DNA of 64,000 nucleotides from positions 310,001 through 374,000 of the forward strand of contig CAVXBV010000014.1 of assembly GCA_963760125.1 (NCBI GenBank), written 5' to 3'. Numbering within the stretch: the first letter of the stretch is position 1; each line of letters opens with the position of its first letter. Position numbers and translations under genes: made by a program. Of this stretch, positions 26,590-35,446 are shown one piece after another. Under the pieces are notes generated by a model, which worked only from the letters and a program-made list of their open reading frames with translations, had not been told where the DNA came from and did no database searches. The DNA is from RYN-111 sp963760125. GTDB taxonomy: Bacteria > Actinomycetota > Actinomycetes > Mycobacteriales > SCTD01.

Positions 26590-26793
26590 TCAACGCTGGC
26601 TCGGGATCCCCCGGGACACGGCCTGCACGCGACAGCTGACGTCGAGCTTGCGGTAGGCGTTCTCGAGGTGCTTGGCCACGGTGCGCGGGCTCACCTGCAA
26701 CGCATGCCCGATCGCCTGGTTGGTCCGGCCCTCGGCCACGAGGACCAGCACCTCTCGCTCGCGCGCGGTCAACAGCGCCACCGCAGCCACCAC
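26590..26793 (-). CDS. Stand-alone LuxR-type helix-turn-helix protein
   Basis: 67 residues that are nearly only a LuxR/FixJ DNA-binding domain: LTAREREVLVLVAEGRTNQA, LQVSPRTVAKHLENAYRKLD. No receiver or ligand domain is encoded upstream in any frame that I can see. It may be a genuine single-domain regulator (as in the GerE type) or the surviving end of a truncated one. A perfect 18-bp palindrome lies seven bases upstream of its start, and it diverges from the methyltransferase gene at 26874, which is the likely target. Confidence 0.75.
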   Translation of the reverse strand: MVAAVALLTAREREVLVLVAEGRTNQAIGHALQVSPRTVAKHLENAYRKLDVSCRVQAVSRGIPSQR

Positions 26794-26799
26794 CTCGGC

Positions 26800-26817
26800 C
26801 TACGCACCTGTGCGTAG
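26800..26817. promoter_or_regulatory. 18-bp palindrome, probable operator of the LuxR-type regulator
   Basis: CTACGCAC-CT-GTGCGTAG, two perfect 8-base arms in the 80-base divergent gap between the HTH gene and the methyltransferase gene. Size, symmetry and position fit a LuxR/NarL dimer site that could control both genes. Confidence 0.65.
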
Positions 26818-26873
26818 AGACGGTCCCGCTCCGCAGGTCGATCGTCAAGGTCGACCCCGACCGAGGAGGAAGC

Positions 26874-27944
26874 ATGACCACGATGACCCGTCCCATTGAC
26901 GAGGACCGCCTCATGGCTTTCGTCGGCCAGGTGGTCGGCGAGCTGGGAGCGGTGGTCAACGCGCCGCTCGTGGTGATCGGCGACCAGCTCGGCCTCTACC
27001 GTGCCATGGCCGACGGCACCTCGATGACACCCGCCGACCTCGCGGCCAAGACCAGCACGAGCGAGCGCTACGTGCGCGAGTGGATGTCGTGCCAGGCCGC
27101 TGGCGGCTACCTGTCCTACGAGGGCGAGGGCCACTTCAGCCTGCCGCCCGAGCAGGCCGTCGCGCTCACCGACGAGACCAGCCCTGCCTGCGTGCTCGGC
27201 GGGTTCCAGGCCTTCGCCGCGGCGTCCCGCATCGCGCCCCGGCTTGCCGAGGCATTCCGCACCGGCGAGGGCATCGGCTGGGGAGAGCATGACGCGGGTT
27301 TGTTCACCGGGACCGCACGCTTCTTCCGGCCCGGTTACCTCGCCCACCTCACCGAGGAGTGGATCCCGTCGCTGGACGGGGTCGCGGACAAGCTCGCCGC
27401 AGGCGGTCGCATCGCCGATGTCGGCTGTGGCTTCGGCCACTCCACGACGATCCTCGGCCACGCCTACCCGGCCGCCGTCATCACCGGCTTCGACGCCCAC
27501 GAGCCGTCGATCGACGCGGCCAACAAGCTGATGGCCGAGGCCGGGATCGCCGAGCGCGTCGACTTCCAGGTGGCCAGCGCGACCGACTTCCCCGGTGCGG
27601 GCTACGACCTGATCACCTACTTCGACTGCCTGCACGACATGGGCGACCCGCTCTCGGCCCTCACCCACGCGCGCGAGGCGCTGGCCGAGGACGGCACCGT
27701 CATGCTCGTCGAGCCCTACGCCGGCGACGACCTGGCCGACAACCTCACGCCCGTCGGTCGGGTGTTCTACGGCGCGTCCACGATGATCTGCACACCCGCC
27801 TCCCTGTCCGAGGACGTGGGCACGGCGCTCGGCGCCCAGGCCGGCGAGCAGCGGCTGCGCGAGCTCGCCGAGCAGGCCGGCTTCAGCAGGTTCCGCCGGG
27901 CCAGCGAGACGCCGTTCAACCTGGTCCTGGAGGCCCGTCCCTGA
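26874..27944 (+). CDS. Class I SAM-dependent methyltransferase with N-terminal winged helix
   Basis: 356 residues. The N-terminus (residues about 15-95) is a dimerisation/winged-helix fold (LTPADLAAKT-like MTPADLAAKTSTSERYVREW), followed by the Rossmann domain: IADVGCGFGHSTTILGHAYP, FDAHEPSIDAA, LITYFDCLHDMGDP. This O-methyltransferase-like layout fits small-molecule substrates. GAGGAGGA precedes the ATG. It lies opposite the LuxR-type gene across a palindromic operator, so is probably regulated by it. The substrate is unknown. Confidence 0.88.
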   Translation: MTTMTRPIDEDRLMAFVGQVVGELGAVVNAPLVVIGDQLGLYRAMADGTSMTPADLAAKTSTSERYVREWMSCQAAGGYLSYEGEGHFSLPPEQAVALTDETSPACVLGGFQAFAAASRIAPRLAEAFRTGEGIGWGEHDAGLFTGTARFFRPGYLAHLTEEWIPSLDGVADKLAAGGRIADVGCGFGHSTTILGHAYPAAVITGFDAHEPSIDAANKLMAEAGIAERVDFQVASATDFPGAGYDLITYFDCLHDMGDPLSALTHAREALAEDGTVMLVEPYAGDDLADNLTPVGRVFYGASTMICTPASLSEDVGTALGAQAGEQRLRELAEQAGFSRFRRASETPFNLVLEARP

Positions 27945-27958
27945 ACGAAGGAGTTGCC

Positions 27959-28018
27959 ATGGGCAAGGTCGCCGGCTGCCGCAGCCTGCTCCTCGCCGAG
28001 GCGCCTGCTCGCGTCTGA
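27959..28018 (+). CDS. 19-residue ORF with a strong ribosome binding site
   Basis: MGKVAGCRSLLLAEAPARV, with GAAGGAG at a proper distance 14 bases after the methyltransferase stop. It is too short to judge by sequence. It could be a real small protein, an aborted reading frame, or the 5' stub of a deleted gene, since the 53 bases that follow hold nothing recognisable. Confidence 0.3.
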   Translation: MGKVAGCRSLLLAEAPARV

Positions 28019-28071
28019 CCTGGACCGACAACCAGCCCGGCCCCGAGGCAAGAGACGTCAGAGACTCCGGA

Positions 28072-28857
28072 TCATTGCCCTCGCGGCGTGGCGGCGTACA
28101 CGACCAACCCTTGAGGGACCCCCTTGGGCGAGGACCAGGCGAAGGACCGCTTGCGTCGCGCCGCCACGCGGTCGGGGTCCAAGCCGGCGAGGGCGGTGTC
28201 GGAGACCAGCACCTCGTCCCGACCTGCTCGCTCGACCAGACGTGCGGCGATGTTGACGTCCACACCCAGGTAGTCGCCACCCAGGGAGCGCGGCCGCCCC
28301 GTGTGGAGAGCTCCGCGCATCACCGGCTGCCACCCGTCGACCTCGACGTCGCAGAGCCGGGACCTCGCCTCGGTCACCGCGTCGAACGCCAGTTGCGACG
28401 TCGGGAACGTCGCCATGATCCCGTCCCCCAGCCGTTTGACCACGCGACCGCGATGGGCCAGCACCGGTGGCTCCACCGCGGCAGCGACGCGGCGTAGCAG
28501 CAGGAGCGCGGCGTCGTCTCCGGCCCTCAGCGCCCACGTCGAGAAGCCCACCAGGTCGGTGAACAGCACCGTGAGCTCGGCATCACCGCGCCCGCGACCG
28601 GTGCGCTCCGTCACCGCCTGCCAGACCTGCAGCGCGCCGAGCCCCACCTCGCGCGCCACCCCGGGCCGGTCCTCGAGCAGCCGGTCAGCGACGCGCGCCA
28701 CCGTCCCCGCGGGATCGCGACCCGCGCTGGACAGCGGGTCACCGAACCCCGGGTCGCCCGGGAGCGCACGCCGCAGCCGACGGACCGCGTCGATCGCGGC
28801 GGGGCTCTGATCGGTACGGCGCAGCGGACCGGACAGCCGGCCCACCGGACCGGTCAC
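28072..28857 (-). CDS. Class III adenylate/guanylate cyclase domain protein
   Basis: 261 residues. The C-terminal catalytic domain contains VLFTDLVGFSTW (first metal Asp), GRVVKRLGDGIMATFP (second metal Asp) and GGDYLGVDVNIAARLVERA. The N-terminal 90 residues are helical, with no recognisable sensor. Substrate-specifying residues were not resolved. Its GTG overlaps the stop of the coiled-coil gene before it (GTGA), so both are one unit. Confidence 0.88.
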   Translation of the reverse strand: MTGPVGRLSGPLRRTDQSPAAIDAVRRLRRALPGDPGFGDPLSSAGRDPAGTVARVADRLLEDRPGVAREVGLGALQVWQAVTERTGRGRGDAELTVLFTDLVGFSTWALRAGDDAALLLLRRVAAAVEPPVLAHRGRVVKRLGDGIMATFPTSQLAFDAVTEARSRLCDVEVDGWQPVMRGALHTGRPRSLGGDYLGVDVNIAARLVERAGRDEVLVSDTALAGLDPDRVAARRKRSFAWSSPKGVPQGLVVYAATPRGQ

Positions 28858-29333
28858 GGACCGAGAAGGGCGTCGAAGAAGGCGTCCACGCGGTGGGAGG
28901 GCGTGCGCAACTCGTCGAAGGAGGGGACGTGCGGCGCGACCGGGCCACCGTCCTCGGCGTCGGGGTCCGGTCGGGCTGACGGTGCCTCCTCCGGGGCCAG
29001 CTCGACCAGGGGCGCGGCGGCGTGGACGATCCCGCTGCGGACCAGCTCTTCGACCTCCGCCTCGCGCAGCGCGGCGCGGACGTCCGCTTCGCGGCGGGCA
29101 TGCGCCAGTTCGGCCTGTGCCTGCTCGGCCTCGTGGCGCGCCGACGCCGCGAGCTCCAGGGCCTGCCGTCGCGCGGCCTCCGCCCGCTCGGCCGCCTCGC
29201 GCGCGTGCATCGCGAGCTGCCGCGCGTGGGTGAGCTGACCCTGCAGGTCAGCGGCCGCCTGCGCGGCCGCCTCGACACGCAGGCGCGCGAGGGTCGCGCT
29301 CAGCGTCGCGTCGTACAACGGGGTCTCGCTCAC
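28854..29333 (-). CDS. Coiled-coil protein preceding the cyclase
   Basis: 159 residues from VSETPLYDATLSATL. Residues about 12-90 are an almost continuous Ala/Arg/Glu heptad pattern (LARLRVEAAAQAAADLQGQL and onward), ending in an acidic Pro-rich tail and DAFFDALLGP. No known family. Translational overlap with the cyclase suggests that the two products work together, for example as a scaffold, but this is inference. Confidence 0.7.
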   Translation of the reverse strand: MSETPLYDATLSATLARLRVEAAAQAAADLQGQLTHARQLAMHAREAAERAEAARRQALELAASARHEAEQAQAELAHARREADVRAALREAEVEELVRSGIVHAAAPLVELAPEEAPSARPDPDAEDGGPVAPHVPSFDELRTPSHRVDAFFDALLGP

Positions 29334-29397
29334 CCCGTCATCCAACCCGAGATCGGTCCGGAAGGGGAGGCCGCACCGCTGTGACGCTCTCCACCCG

Positions 29398-30780
29398 TCA
29401 GGCCGACGTACGCCGCAACGGGCCGAACAGGCGCGGACCGCGTCGTCGTTCGAGCCGGCTCTGCTCGCGCCGCACCGGCTGGGCGATGAGCTCACCGAAC
29501 AAGATCCCGGCGGCGAGGGCGAACCCGACGCTGACGGCGGTGAGCAGCAGGCTGAAACCGCCACCGGTCTGCCCGCCGGTGACCGCCTGGAGTCCGCGGA
29601 ACAGCAGTAGGCCGGGGAGCTGCGGGACGATCGCCGGGACGACGAGCAGCAGGGGCGCGAACCGGACCCGCCCCGCGACGGCGTGGCAGACGATGCCCAT
29701 GGCGATGGCTGCGCCGGCCGTCGCCGTGGTGGCGGAGACGCCACCCGCCGCGAGGCCGAGGTTCACGCCGAAACCGGCGCCGCCGATCACCAGCGCCGAC
29801 ACGATCACCCGCGGCGGCGCGTAGTTGGCGACGGCGTAGAACCCGGCCGCCGCCGCGGCCGCCAGCACGCGCACCGGCAGGCCGAGGGCTGCCCCGTCGA
29901 GGTCGTCCGCCTCGATCCGCACGCCGACCCGGCGTCCGAGGTCGAGGGCGAGGGCGATCCCGGTCAACAGCCCGGCGGTCAGCACGACGACCTCGAGCGC
30001 GCGCGCGGCCGCGGTCACCAGGAAGCCCCCGATCGCGTCCTGGACGCTGCCGACGAACAAGCCTCCCGGCAGCATCACGACGATGCCGGAGGCGATGACC
30101 AGCGAGGAGCTGACCTGCAGTCCGAGGGCGGCCAGCCCGATGGCGGCCGCGGTGGCGACGAAGCCACCCAGCACGTACTGGTAGAAGAACGGCACCTCGC
30201 GGGCGTTCAGGTGCCGGTTGACGCGGTCGGTGACCACGGTCGCGAAGAAAGCCGTCGCCAGCACCAGCAGCCCCCCGCCGAGCAGGACCGCGACGGCCGC
30301 GGCCAGCCCGCCCCACGCCGCCGTGGTGACCCAGCGGGGATACGGGTGCGGGGCGCGGCGGAGCGCATCGACCCGCTCCTGGGCCGTGGTCACGTCGATG
30401 TCGCCTCGGGTCAGCGCGTCCACGACGGCGTGCAACCGGGACAGCCGGGTGCCGTCGAAGCCGTAGCGGCGGACGAAGCGTGACCCGGTGATCGGCGCCG
30501 AGTCCGCGGAGCGCAGGTAGGAGACCGAGATGACCGTGTAGGTCACGTCGGCCTCACAGCGCTCCAGACCGGCCGCCCGGGTCACTGCCCGGATCGTCGC
30601 CGTCACGTCCCCGGCGCCGGCGCCGCCGGACAGCAGCAGCTCCCCGATGCGCATCGCCAGGTTCAGCGCCTGGTAGGCCTCCCGCTCAGCGAGGTTGGGG
30701 CGCTGCAGCGTCTCGGTGACCGGCGCCACGGCGTTGGGCGTGCGCAACCGGGCGATCACCCTGCTGCGCCTGCCCTCCAT
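29398..30780 (-). CDS. Threonine/serine exporter family protein (ThrE fold)
   Basis: 460 residues. The soluble N-terminal part (ALNLAMRIGELLLSGGAGAG, then VTRAAGLERCEADVTYT) belongs to the DUF1212 half. About ten membrane helices follow, with VVMLPGGLFVGSVQDAIGGF and a second ThrE_2-like half (LLVVPAIVPQLPGLLLFRGL). Single-chain proteins with both halves export threonine and serine in corynebacteria. TACCGT stands seven bases before the ATG; an in-frame GTG nine bases earlier is the alternative start. Confidence 0.9.
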   Translation of the reverse strand: MEGRRSRVIARLRTPNAVAPVTETLQRPNLAEREAYQALNLAMRIGELLLSGGAGAGDVTATIRAVTRAAGLERCEADVTYTVISVSYLRSADSAPITGSRFVRRYGFDGTRLSRLHAVVDALTRGDIDVTTAQERVDALRRAPHPYPRWVTTAAWGGLAAAVAVLLGGGLLVLATAFFATVVTDRVNRHLNAREVPFFYQYVLGGFVATAAAIGLAALGLQVSSSLVIASGIVVMLPGGLFVGSVQDAIGGFLVTAAARALEVVVLTAGLLTGIALALDLGRRVGVRIEADDLDGAALGLPVRVLAAAAAAGFYAVANYAPPRVIVSALVIGGAGFGVNLGLAAGGVSATTATAGAAIAMGIVCHAVAGRVRFAPLLLVVPAIVPQLPGLLLFRGLQAVTGGQTGGGFSLLLTAVSVGFALAAGILFGELIAQPVRREQSRLERRRGPRLFGPLRRTSA

Positions 30781-30812
30781 GGCCTTCACGGTAGAGGGCA
30801 GGCCCGCGGGCT

Positions 30813-31874
30813 TCAGCCGGTGAGCGTCGGGTAGTCGGTGTACCCCTTGGCGCCACCGGCGTAGAAGGTGGCCTGGTCGGGCTCGTTGAGCTCGGCGCCG
30901 GTGCGCAGCCGCTCGACGAGGTCGGGGTTGGCGAGGAAGCCCCGACCGATCGCGAACAGGTCGGCCTGACCGCTGTCGACGGCCTCCTGGGCGGTCTGCA
31001 GGTCGGACGGCCCGGCGAAGCCGGTGTTGAACAGGACCGGCCCCTCCCACTGCTTGCACAGCACGGACCGGAAGTCGGTGTCGGGGCCCTCGAGCACGTG
31101 CAGGTAGAGCAGCCCGAGCGGCGCGAGGCCGTCGAGGAGGGCGGCGTAGGTCGCCTCGGTCTCGGTCTCCGCGATGTCGTTGAACGTGCCGCCGGGAGAG
31201 ATCCGGATGCCGACCTTCTCGCCGCCGATGGCGTTCGCCACGGCCGTCGCGACCTCGATGACGAAGCGCGCGCGGTTCTCCGGCGACCCGCCGTAGGAGT
31301 CGGTCCGGGTGTTGGTGCTGTCGGACAGGAACTGCTGCAGCAGGTAGCCGTTGGCCGCGTGCAGCTCGACCCCGTCGAGCCCCGCGGACACGGCCCGCTG
31401 CGCCGCGTCGACGAACTCGCCGATCACCGAGGGGAGCTCCTCGGTCGTGAGCGCCCGGGGCTCCTCGAACGCCTTCATGCCCTGCTCGGTGTAGACCTCA
31501 CCGGCGGGCGTGACGGCCGACGGGCCGACCGGGCGCAGACCGGTGATGACCTGGTGGCCGATCCGGCCGGCGTGCATCAGCTGGGCCACGATGTGCCCTC
31601 CGTTCGCGTGCACCGCGTCGGCGACGAGGCGCCAGCCGGCGACCTGGTCGTCGCTGTGCAGGCCGGGCGTGTGGGGGTAGCCCTGGCCCACGGCGGCGGG
31701 CTGCGTGCCCTCGCTGATGATGAGTCCGGCCGTCGCGCGCTGTCCGTAGTAGGTCGCCGCCAGCTCGGTCGGCGCCTCCCCTGCCCCGGCGCGGTTGCGG
31801 GTCAGCGGGGCCATCACGAGGCGGTTGGACAGCGTGAGCGGTCCGAGCTGGTACGGAGCGAACAGGTCGGTCAT
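30813..31874 (-). CDS. Old Yellow Enzyme family alkene reductase (NemA-like)
   Basis: 353-residue FMN-dependent NAD(P)H oxidoreductase of the OYE family. Motifs are RLVMAPLTRNRA, GLIISEGTQP, VAQLMHAGRIGHQ, DGVELHAANGYLLQQFL and FAIGRGFLANPDL. The paired active-site residues read His-Ala-Ala-Asn (the HxxN type). It reduces activated double bonds or nitro compounds and is often induced by oxidative or electrophile stress. ATG 31874 is preferred to the in-frame GTG at 31886. Two palindromes in its leader suggest control by a dimeric repressor. Confidence 0.93.
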   Translation of the reverse strand: MTDLFAPYQLGPLTLSNRLVMAPLTRNRAGAGEAPTELAATYYGQRATAGLIISEGTQPAAVGQGYPHTPGLHSDDQVAGWRLVADAVHANGGHIVAQLMHAGRIGHQVITGLRPVGPSAVTPAGEVYTEQGMKAFEEPRALTTEELPSVIGEFVDAAQRAVSAGLDGVELHAANGYLLQQFLSDSTNTRTDSYGGSPENRARFVIEVATAVANAIGGEKVGIRISPGGTFNDIAETETEATYAALLDGLAPLGLLYLHVLEGPDTDFRSVLCKQWEGPVLFNTGFAGPSDLQTAQEAVDSGQADLFAIGRGFLANPDLVERLRTGAELNEPDQATFYAGGAKGYTDYPTLTG

Positions 31875-31895
31875 GGCGAACTCCACGGGTCAGGG

Positions 31896-31934
31896 GGTTG
31901 TTGCTGGTACAACCACGATCGTCCCCGAACGATC
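31896..31934. promoter_or_regulatory. Tandem palindromes in the leader of the OYE gene
   Basis: GGTTGT-N7-ACAACC (31896-31914) and GATCGT-N6-ACGATC (31917-31934), both with perfect 6-base arms and centres about 20 bases apart, 22-60 bases upstream of the start. They look like repressor sites; the regulator is not encoded next to the gene. Confidence 0.5.
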
Positions 31935-31958
31935 CCCGTGCAGAACGTGACGGATCTC

Positions 31959-34404
31959 CTAGCGGGCCCACTCCGGGCCCAGCGGCGCCAGGGCGGTGAC
32001 CCGGACGACCGCTTCCCCCGCCTCGTCGGAGGCGGCCAGGTCGATCTCGCCGTGCAACGCCCAGTCGTGATCTCCGGCGTCGTCGTGCAGCACCTGCACC
32101 ACGCTCGTCCCGTCGATCTGCAGGAACGAGGGCCCGCGGGCATCGCCGTCGAGCAGTACCTGCTCGTGGTCGGCGAAGTAGGCGTCGAGGGCGGAGTCCC
32201 AGTCGACGTCGGGGTCCAGCGCTCGCAGCAGGTCCGCCCGGTCGAACGACACGGCGTGGACGCGCTTCCACATCGCGTTGCGCACCAGGACCCGGAACGC
32301 CCGGGTGTTGCGCGTCAGGGCCGGAACAGGCTCGGGGACCAGCGCTCCCCCGCCGCTCGCGAGCTCGGTCCACTCATCGAGCAGGCTCGAGTCGACCTGC
32401 CGCACCGTCTCGCCGAGCCAGGCCTGGAGGTCCTCGAGCTCCTCGGTGCGGAACGCGTCCGGCACCGAGCGGCGCAGCGCCTTCCACGCGTCCGCGAACG
32501 CCCGCAGCACCAGTCCTTCGCTGCGCTGCAGGCCGTAGAGGGCGACGTACTCGTTGAACGTGGTGCCCTGCTCGTAGAGGTCACGCGCGACGCCCTTGGG
32601 GCGCAGCTCGTGGTCGATGATCCACGGGTGGGACTGCCGGTAGATCTCGTACGCCGCGGTGAGCAGCTCCTCGAGGGGCCGCGGGTAGGTGACGTCCTCG
32701 AGCAGCGTCATCCGCTCCTCGTACTCGATGCCGTCGCTCTTCATCTGCTGCACGGCCTCGCCGCGGGCCTTCTTGCGCTGCGCCGACAGCACCTGCCGCG
32801 GGTCGTCGAGCGTCGCCTCGACGACGCTCAGCACGTCCAGCGCGTACGTCGGTGCGTCGATGTCGAGCAGCTCGAAGGCCGCCAGTGCGAGCAGCGCCAA
32901 CGGCTGGTCCAGAGCGAAGTCGGGCTGGAGATCGACGGTGAGCCGCACCCCGCCGTCCACGCGCTCCAGCACGCCACCGGCCTCGAGCGAGCGGAAGATG
33001 CGGATCGCCTGACGGACGAGGGACCGCTGCTTGACCGCGCGACTCGTGGTTGTCGAGCAGCAGTCGGCGCATGTGACCGAAGAAGTCACCCCCGCGCGCC
33101 GCGACGTTGAGCAGCATCGCGGCGCTGACCCGCATCTGCGACGTCATCGTCTCGGGTGTGGCGCCGACGAGCCGGTCGAAGGTCTTCTCGTCCCACGAGA
33201 CGAACCCGTCCGGCGGCGACTTGCGCTTGTAGGACCGCTTCTTCTTCTCGTCGTCGCCGAACTTCGCCAGCGCCTTGGTGTTCTCGATGACGTGGTCCGG
33301 CGCCTGCACCACCACCAGGCCCGCCACGTCGAAGCCGGCCCGGCCGGCGCGGCCGGCGATCTGGTGGAACTCCCGCGCGCGAAGGTGGCGCACCCGCGTC
33401 CCGTCGTACTTGCTCAGGGACGTGAACAGGACCGTGCGGATCGGGACGTTGATGCCGACGCCGAGGGTGTCGGTGCCGCACACGACCTTGAGCAGGCCGG
33501 CCTGCGCCAGCGTCTCCACCAGTCGGCGGTACTTCGGCAGCATGCCGGCGTGGTGCACTCCGATCCCGTGGCGCACCAGGCGTGACAGGGTCTGGCCGAA
33601 CTTCGTGGTGAAGCGGAAGTCACCGATGAGCGCGGCGATCCGGTCCTTCTCCTCGCGGGTGCAGACGTTGACGCTCATGAGCGCCTGCGCCCGCTCGACC
33701 GACGACTCCTGCGTGGAGTGGACGACGTAGACCGGCGCCTGGTGGGTCTGCAGCAGCTCCGACAGCTGTTCGTGCAGCGGGTCCAGCGACCAGGCGAAGG
33801 TGAGCGGCACGGGGCGTTCGGCGTTCGCGACCTCGACGGTCTCGCGACCGGTCCGGCGTTGCAGGTCCTCCCGCAGGTCGCTGGTGTCCCCGAGCGTGGC
33901 CGACATGAGCAGGAACTGCGTGCCGGTCATCTCCAGCAGCGGCACCTGCCAGGCCCAGCCGCGCTCGGCGTCGGCGTAGTAGTGGAACTCGTCCATCACC
34001 ACCAGCCCGACGCCCGTGGCGTCGCCGAGCCGGAGGGCGCGGTTGGCGAGCACCTCGGCGGTGCAGCAGACGATCGGAGCATCGGTGTTGACGGCCGCGT
34101 CGCCGGTGGCCATGCCGACGTTCTCGGCCCCGAACGTCTCGCAGAGCGCGAAGAACTTCTCGCTGACCAGCGCCTTGATGGGGGCTGTGTAGACCGACTG
34201 CTCCCCACGACTCCAGGCCGCCAGATGCGCCCCCGTCGCGACGAGGGACTTGCCGCTCCCGGTCGGGGTGGCGAGGACGACGTGGCTGCCTGCGAGCACT
34301 TCGAGCAGCGCCTCCTCCTGCGCCGGGTACAGCGCGACCGGGGACCACGCCGTGAACGCGTCGAGGACCTCGTCGGGTCCTCCGGTCACCGGCTGCAGCG
34401 TCAC
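31959..34404 (-). CDS. DEAD/DEAH-box helicase with DUF3516 C-terminus (one frameshift)
   Basis: About 814 residues if repaired. Motifs: TPTGSGKSLVATGAH (Walker A), VVMDEFHYY (DEFH box), LMSATLGDTSD, and HQIAGRAGRAGFD (motif VI). After residue 454 the reading must shift by one base near 33040, where DNHESR continues as AVKQRSLVRQAIRIF, giving the DUF3516 region to the end (SFLQIDGTSVVQVL, ALAPLGPEWAR). Ski2-like RNA or DNA helicase, substrate unknown. CAGACT lies six bases before the GTG start. Confidence 0.87.
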
Positions 34405-34425
34405 CCGGGCAGTCTGCCAGCCCGG
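34405..34425. terminator. Hairpin between the ABC operon and the DUF3516 gene
   Basis: CCGGGC-N9-GCCCGG immediately after the end of the last ABC gene; the loop carries the -10 element of the helicase gene. It may act as a terminator or as an operator. Confidence 0.35.
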
Positions 34426-34429
34426 TGGA

Positions 34430-35446
34430 TCAGGCAGGGACGAGCGGGGCGTCGTCCGTGACCGGGAAGTGGCAGGCGTACTCGTGGCCGACCTCGCTGC
34501 CGGACGCCTGCACCAGCGGCGGCATCTGCTCGGCGCACAGGCTCTGGGCCCGCGGGCAGCGGGTCCGGAACGGGCAGCCCGATGGCGGGTCGGCCGGGCT
34601 CGGTACGTCGCCCTCGAGCCGGATCCGGGGGCGAGCGTCGACGTCGGCCCGGTGCTCGACCTCGGGGACGGCGGACAGCAGGGCGTGGGTGTAGGGGTGG
34701 CGCGGTCGGGTGTACAGCGAGGTGCGGTCCGCGACCTCCACGAGCTTGCCGAGGTACATCACAGCCACCCGGTCCGACATGTGACGCACGATCGACAGGT
34801 CGTGGGCGATGAACAGGAACGCCAGGCCGAGGTCGCGCTGCAGGTCCTGCAGCAGGTTGACGACCTGGGCCTGGATCGAGACGTCCAGGGCAGACACCGG
34901 CTCGTCGGCCACGATGAGCTTCGGGGAAAGCGACAGGGCCCGCGCGATCCCGATGCGCTGGCGCTGGCCACCGGAGAACTCGTGCGGGTAGCGGTTGTAG
35001 TGCTCGGGGTTGAGACCGACGAGCTCGAGCAGCTCCTGCACCCGACGCTTGCGCCCGCCCGGCGGGTCGATCTTCTGCACCTCCATGAAGGAGGACACGA
35101 TGGCCCCGACGGTGTGGCGCGGGTTCAGCGAGGAGTAGGGGTCCTGGAAGATCATCTGGATCTCGGACCGCAAGGGACGCAGCTCCTTGACCGAGAGGTG
35201 CGCGATGTCCCGCCCCTCGAAGCGGATCGCCCCCGCCGACGGTTCGAGCAGCCGGGCGATGAGCCGACCGGTGGTCGTCTTGCCGCAGCCGGACTCGCCC
35301 ACCAGCCCCAGGGTCTCGCCGGCGGACAGCGTCAGGGACACGCCGTCCACGGCACGCACGGCGCCGACCTCGCGCTGCAGCAGCAGGCCGCTGCGGATCG
35401 GGAAGTGCTTGGTGAGGTTCTCGACCTCGAGCAGGGGTTCGCTCAC
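34430..35446 (-). CDS. Peptide-type ABC transporter, ATP-binding subunit (DppF/OppF-like)
   Basis: 338 residues. Walker A is GESGCGKTTTGRL, the signature SGGQRQRIGIARAL, and Walker B LIVADEPVSALDVS. The C-terminus carries the oligopeptide-specific extension with CPFRTRCPRAQSLCAEQ, which may hold an iron-sulfur-like or zinc site. The GTG start overlaps the stop of the other ATPase (GTGA). It is the last gene of the five-gene operon. The substrate class is small peptides or nickel by family; no gene nearby narrows it. Confidence 0.93.
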   Translation of the reverse strand: MSEPLLEVENLTKHFPIRSGLLLQREVGAVRAVDGVSLTLSAGETLGLVGESGCGKTTTGRLIARLLEPSAGAIRFEGRDIAHLSVKELRPLRSEIQMIFQDPYSSLNPRHTVGAIVSSFMEVQKIDPPGGRKRRVQELLELVGLNPEHYNRYPHEFSGGQRQRIGIARALSLSPKLIVADEPVSALDVSIQAQVVNLLQDLQRDLGLAFLFIAHDLSIVRHMSDRVAVMYLGKLVEVADRTSLYTRPRHPYTHALLSAVPEVEHRADVDARPRIRLEGDVPSPADPPSGCPFRTRCPRAQSLCAEQMPPLVQASGSEVGHEYACHFPVTDDAPLVPA

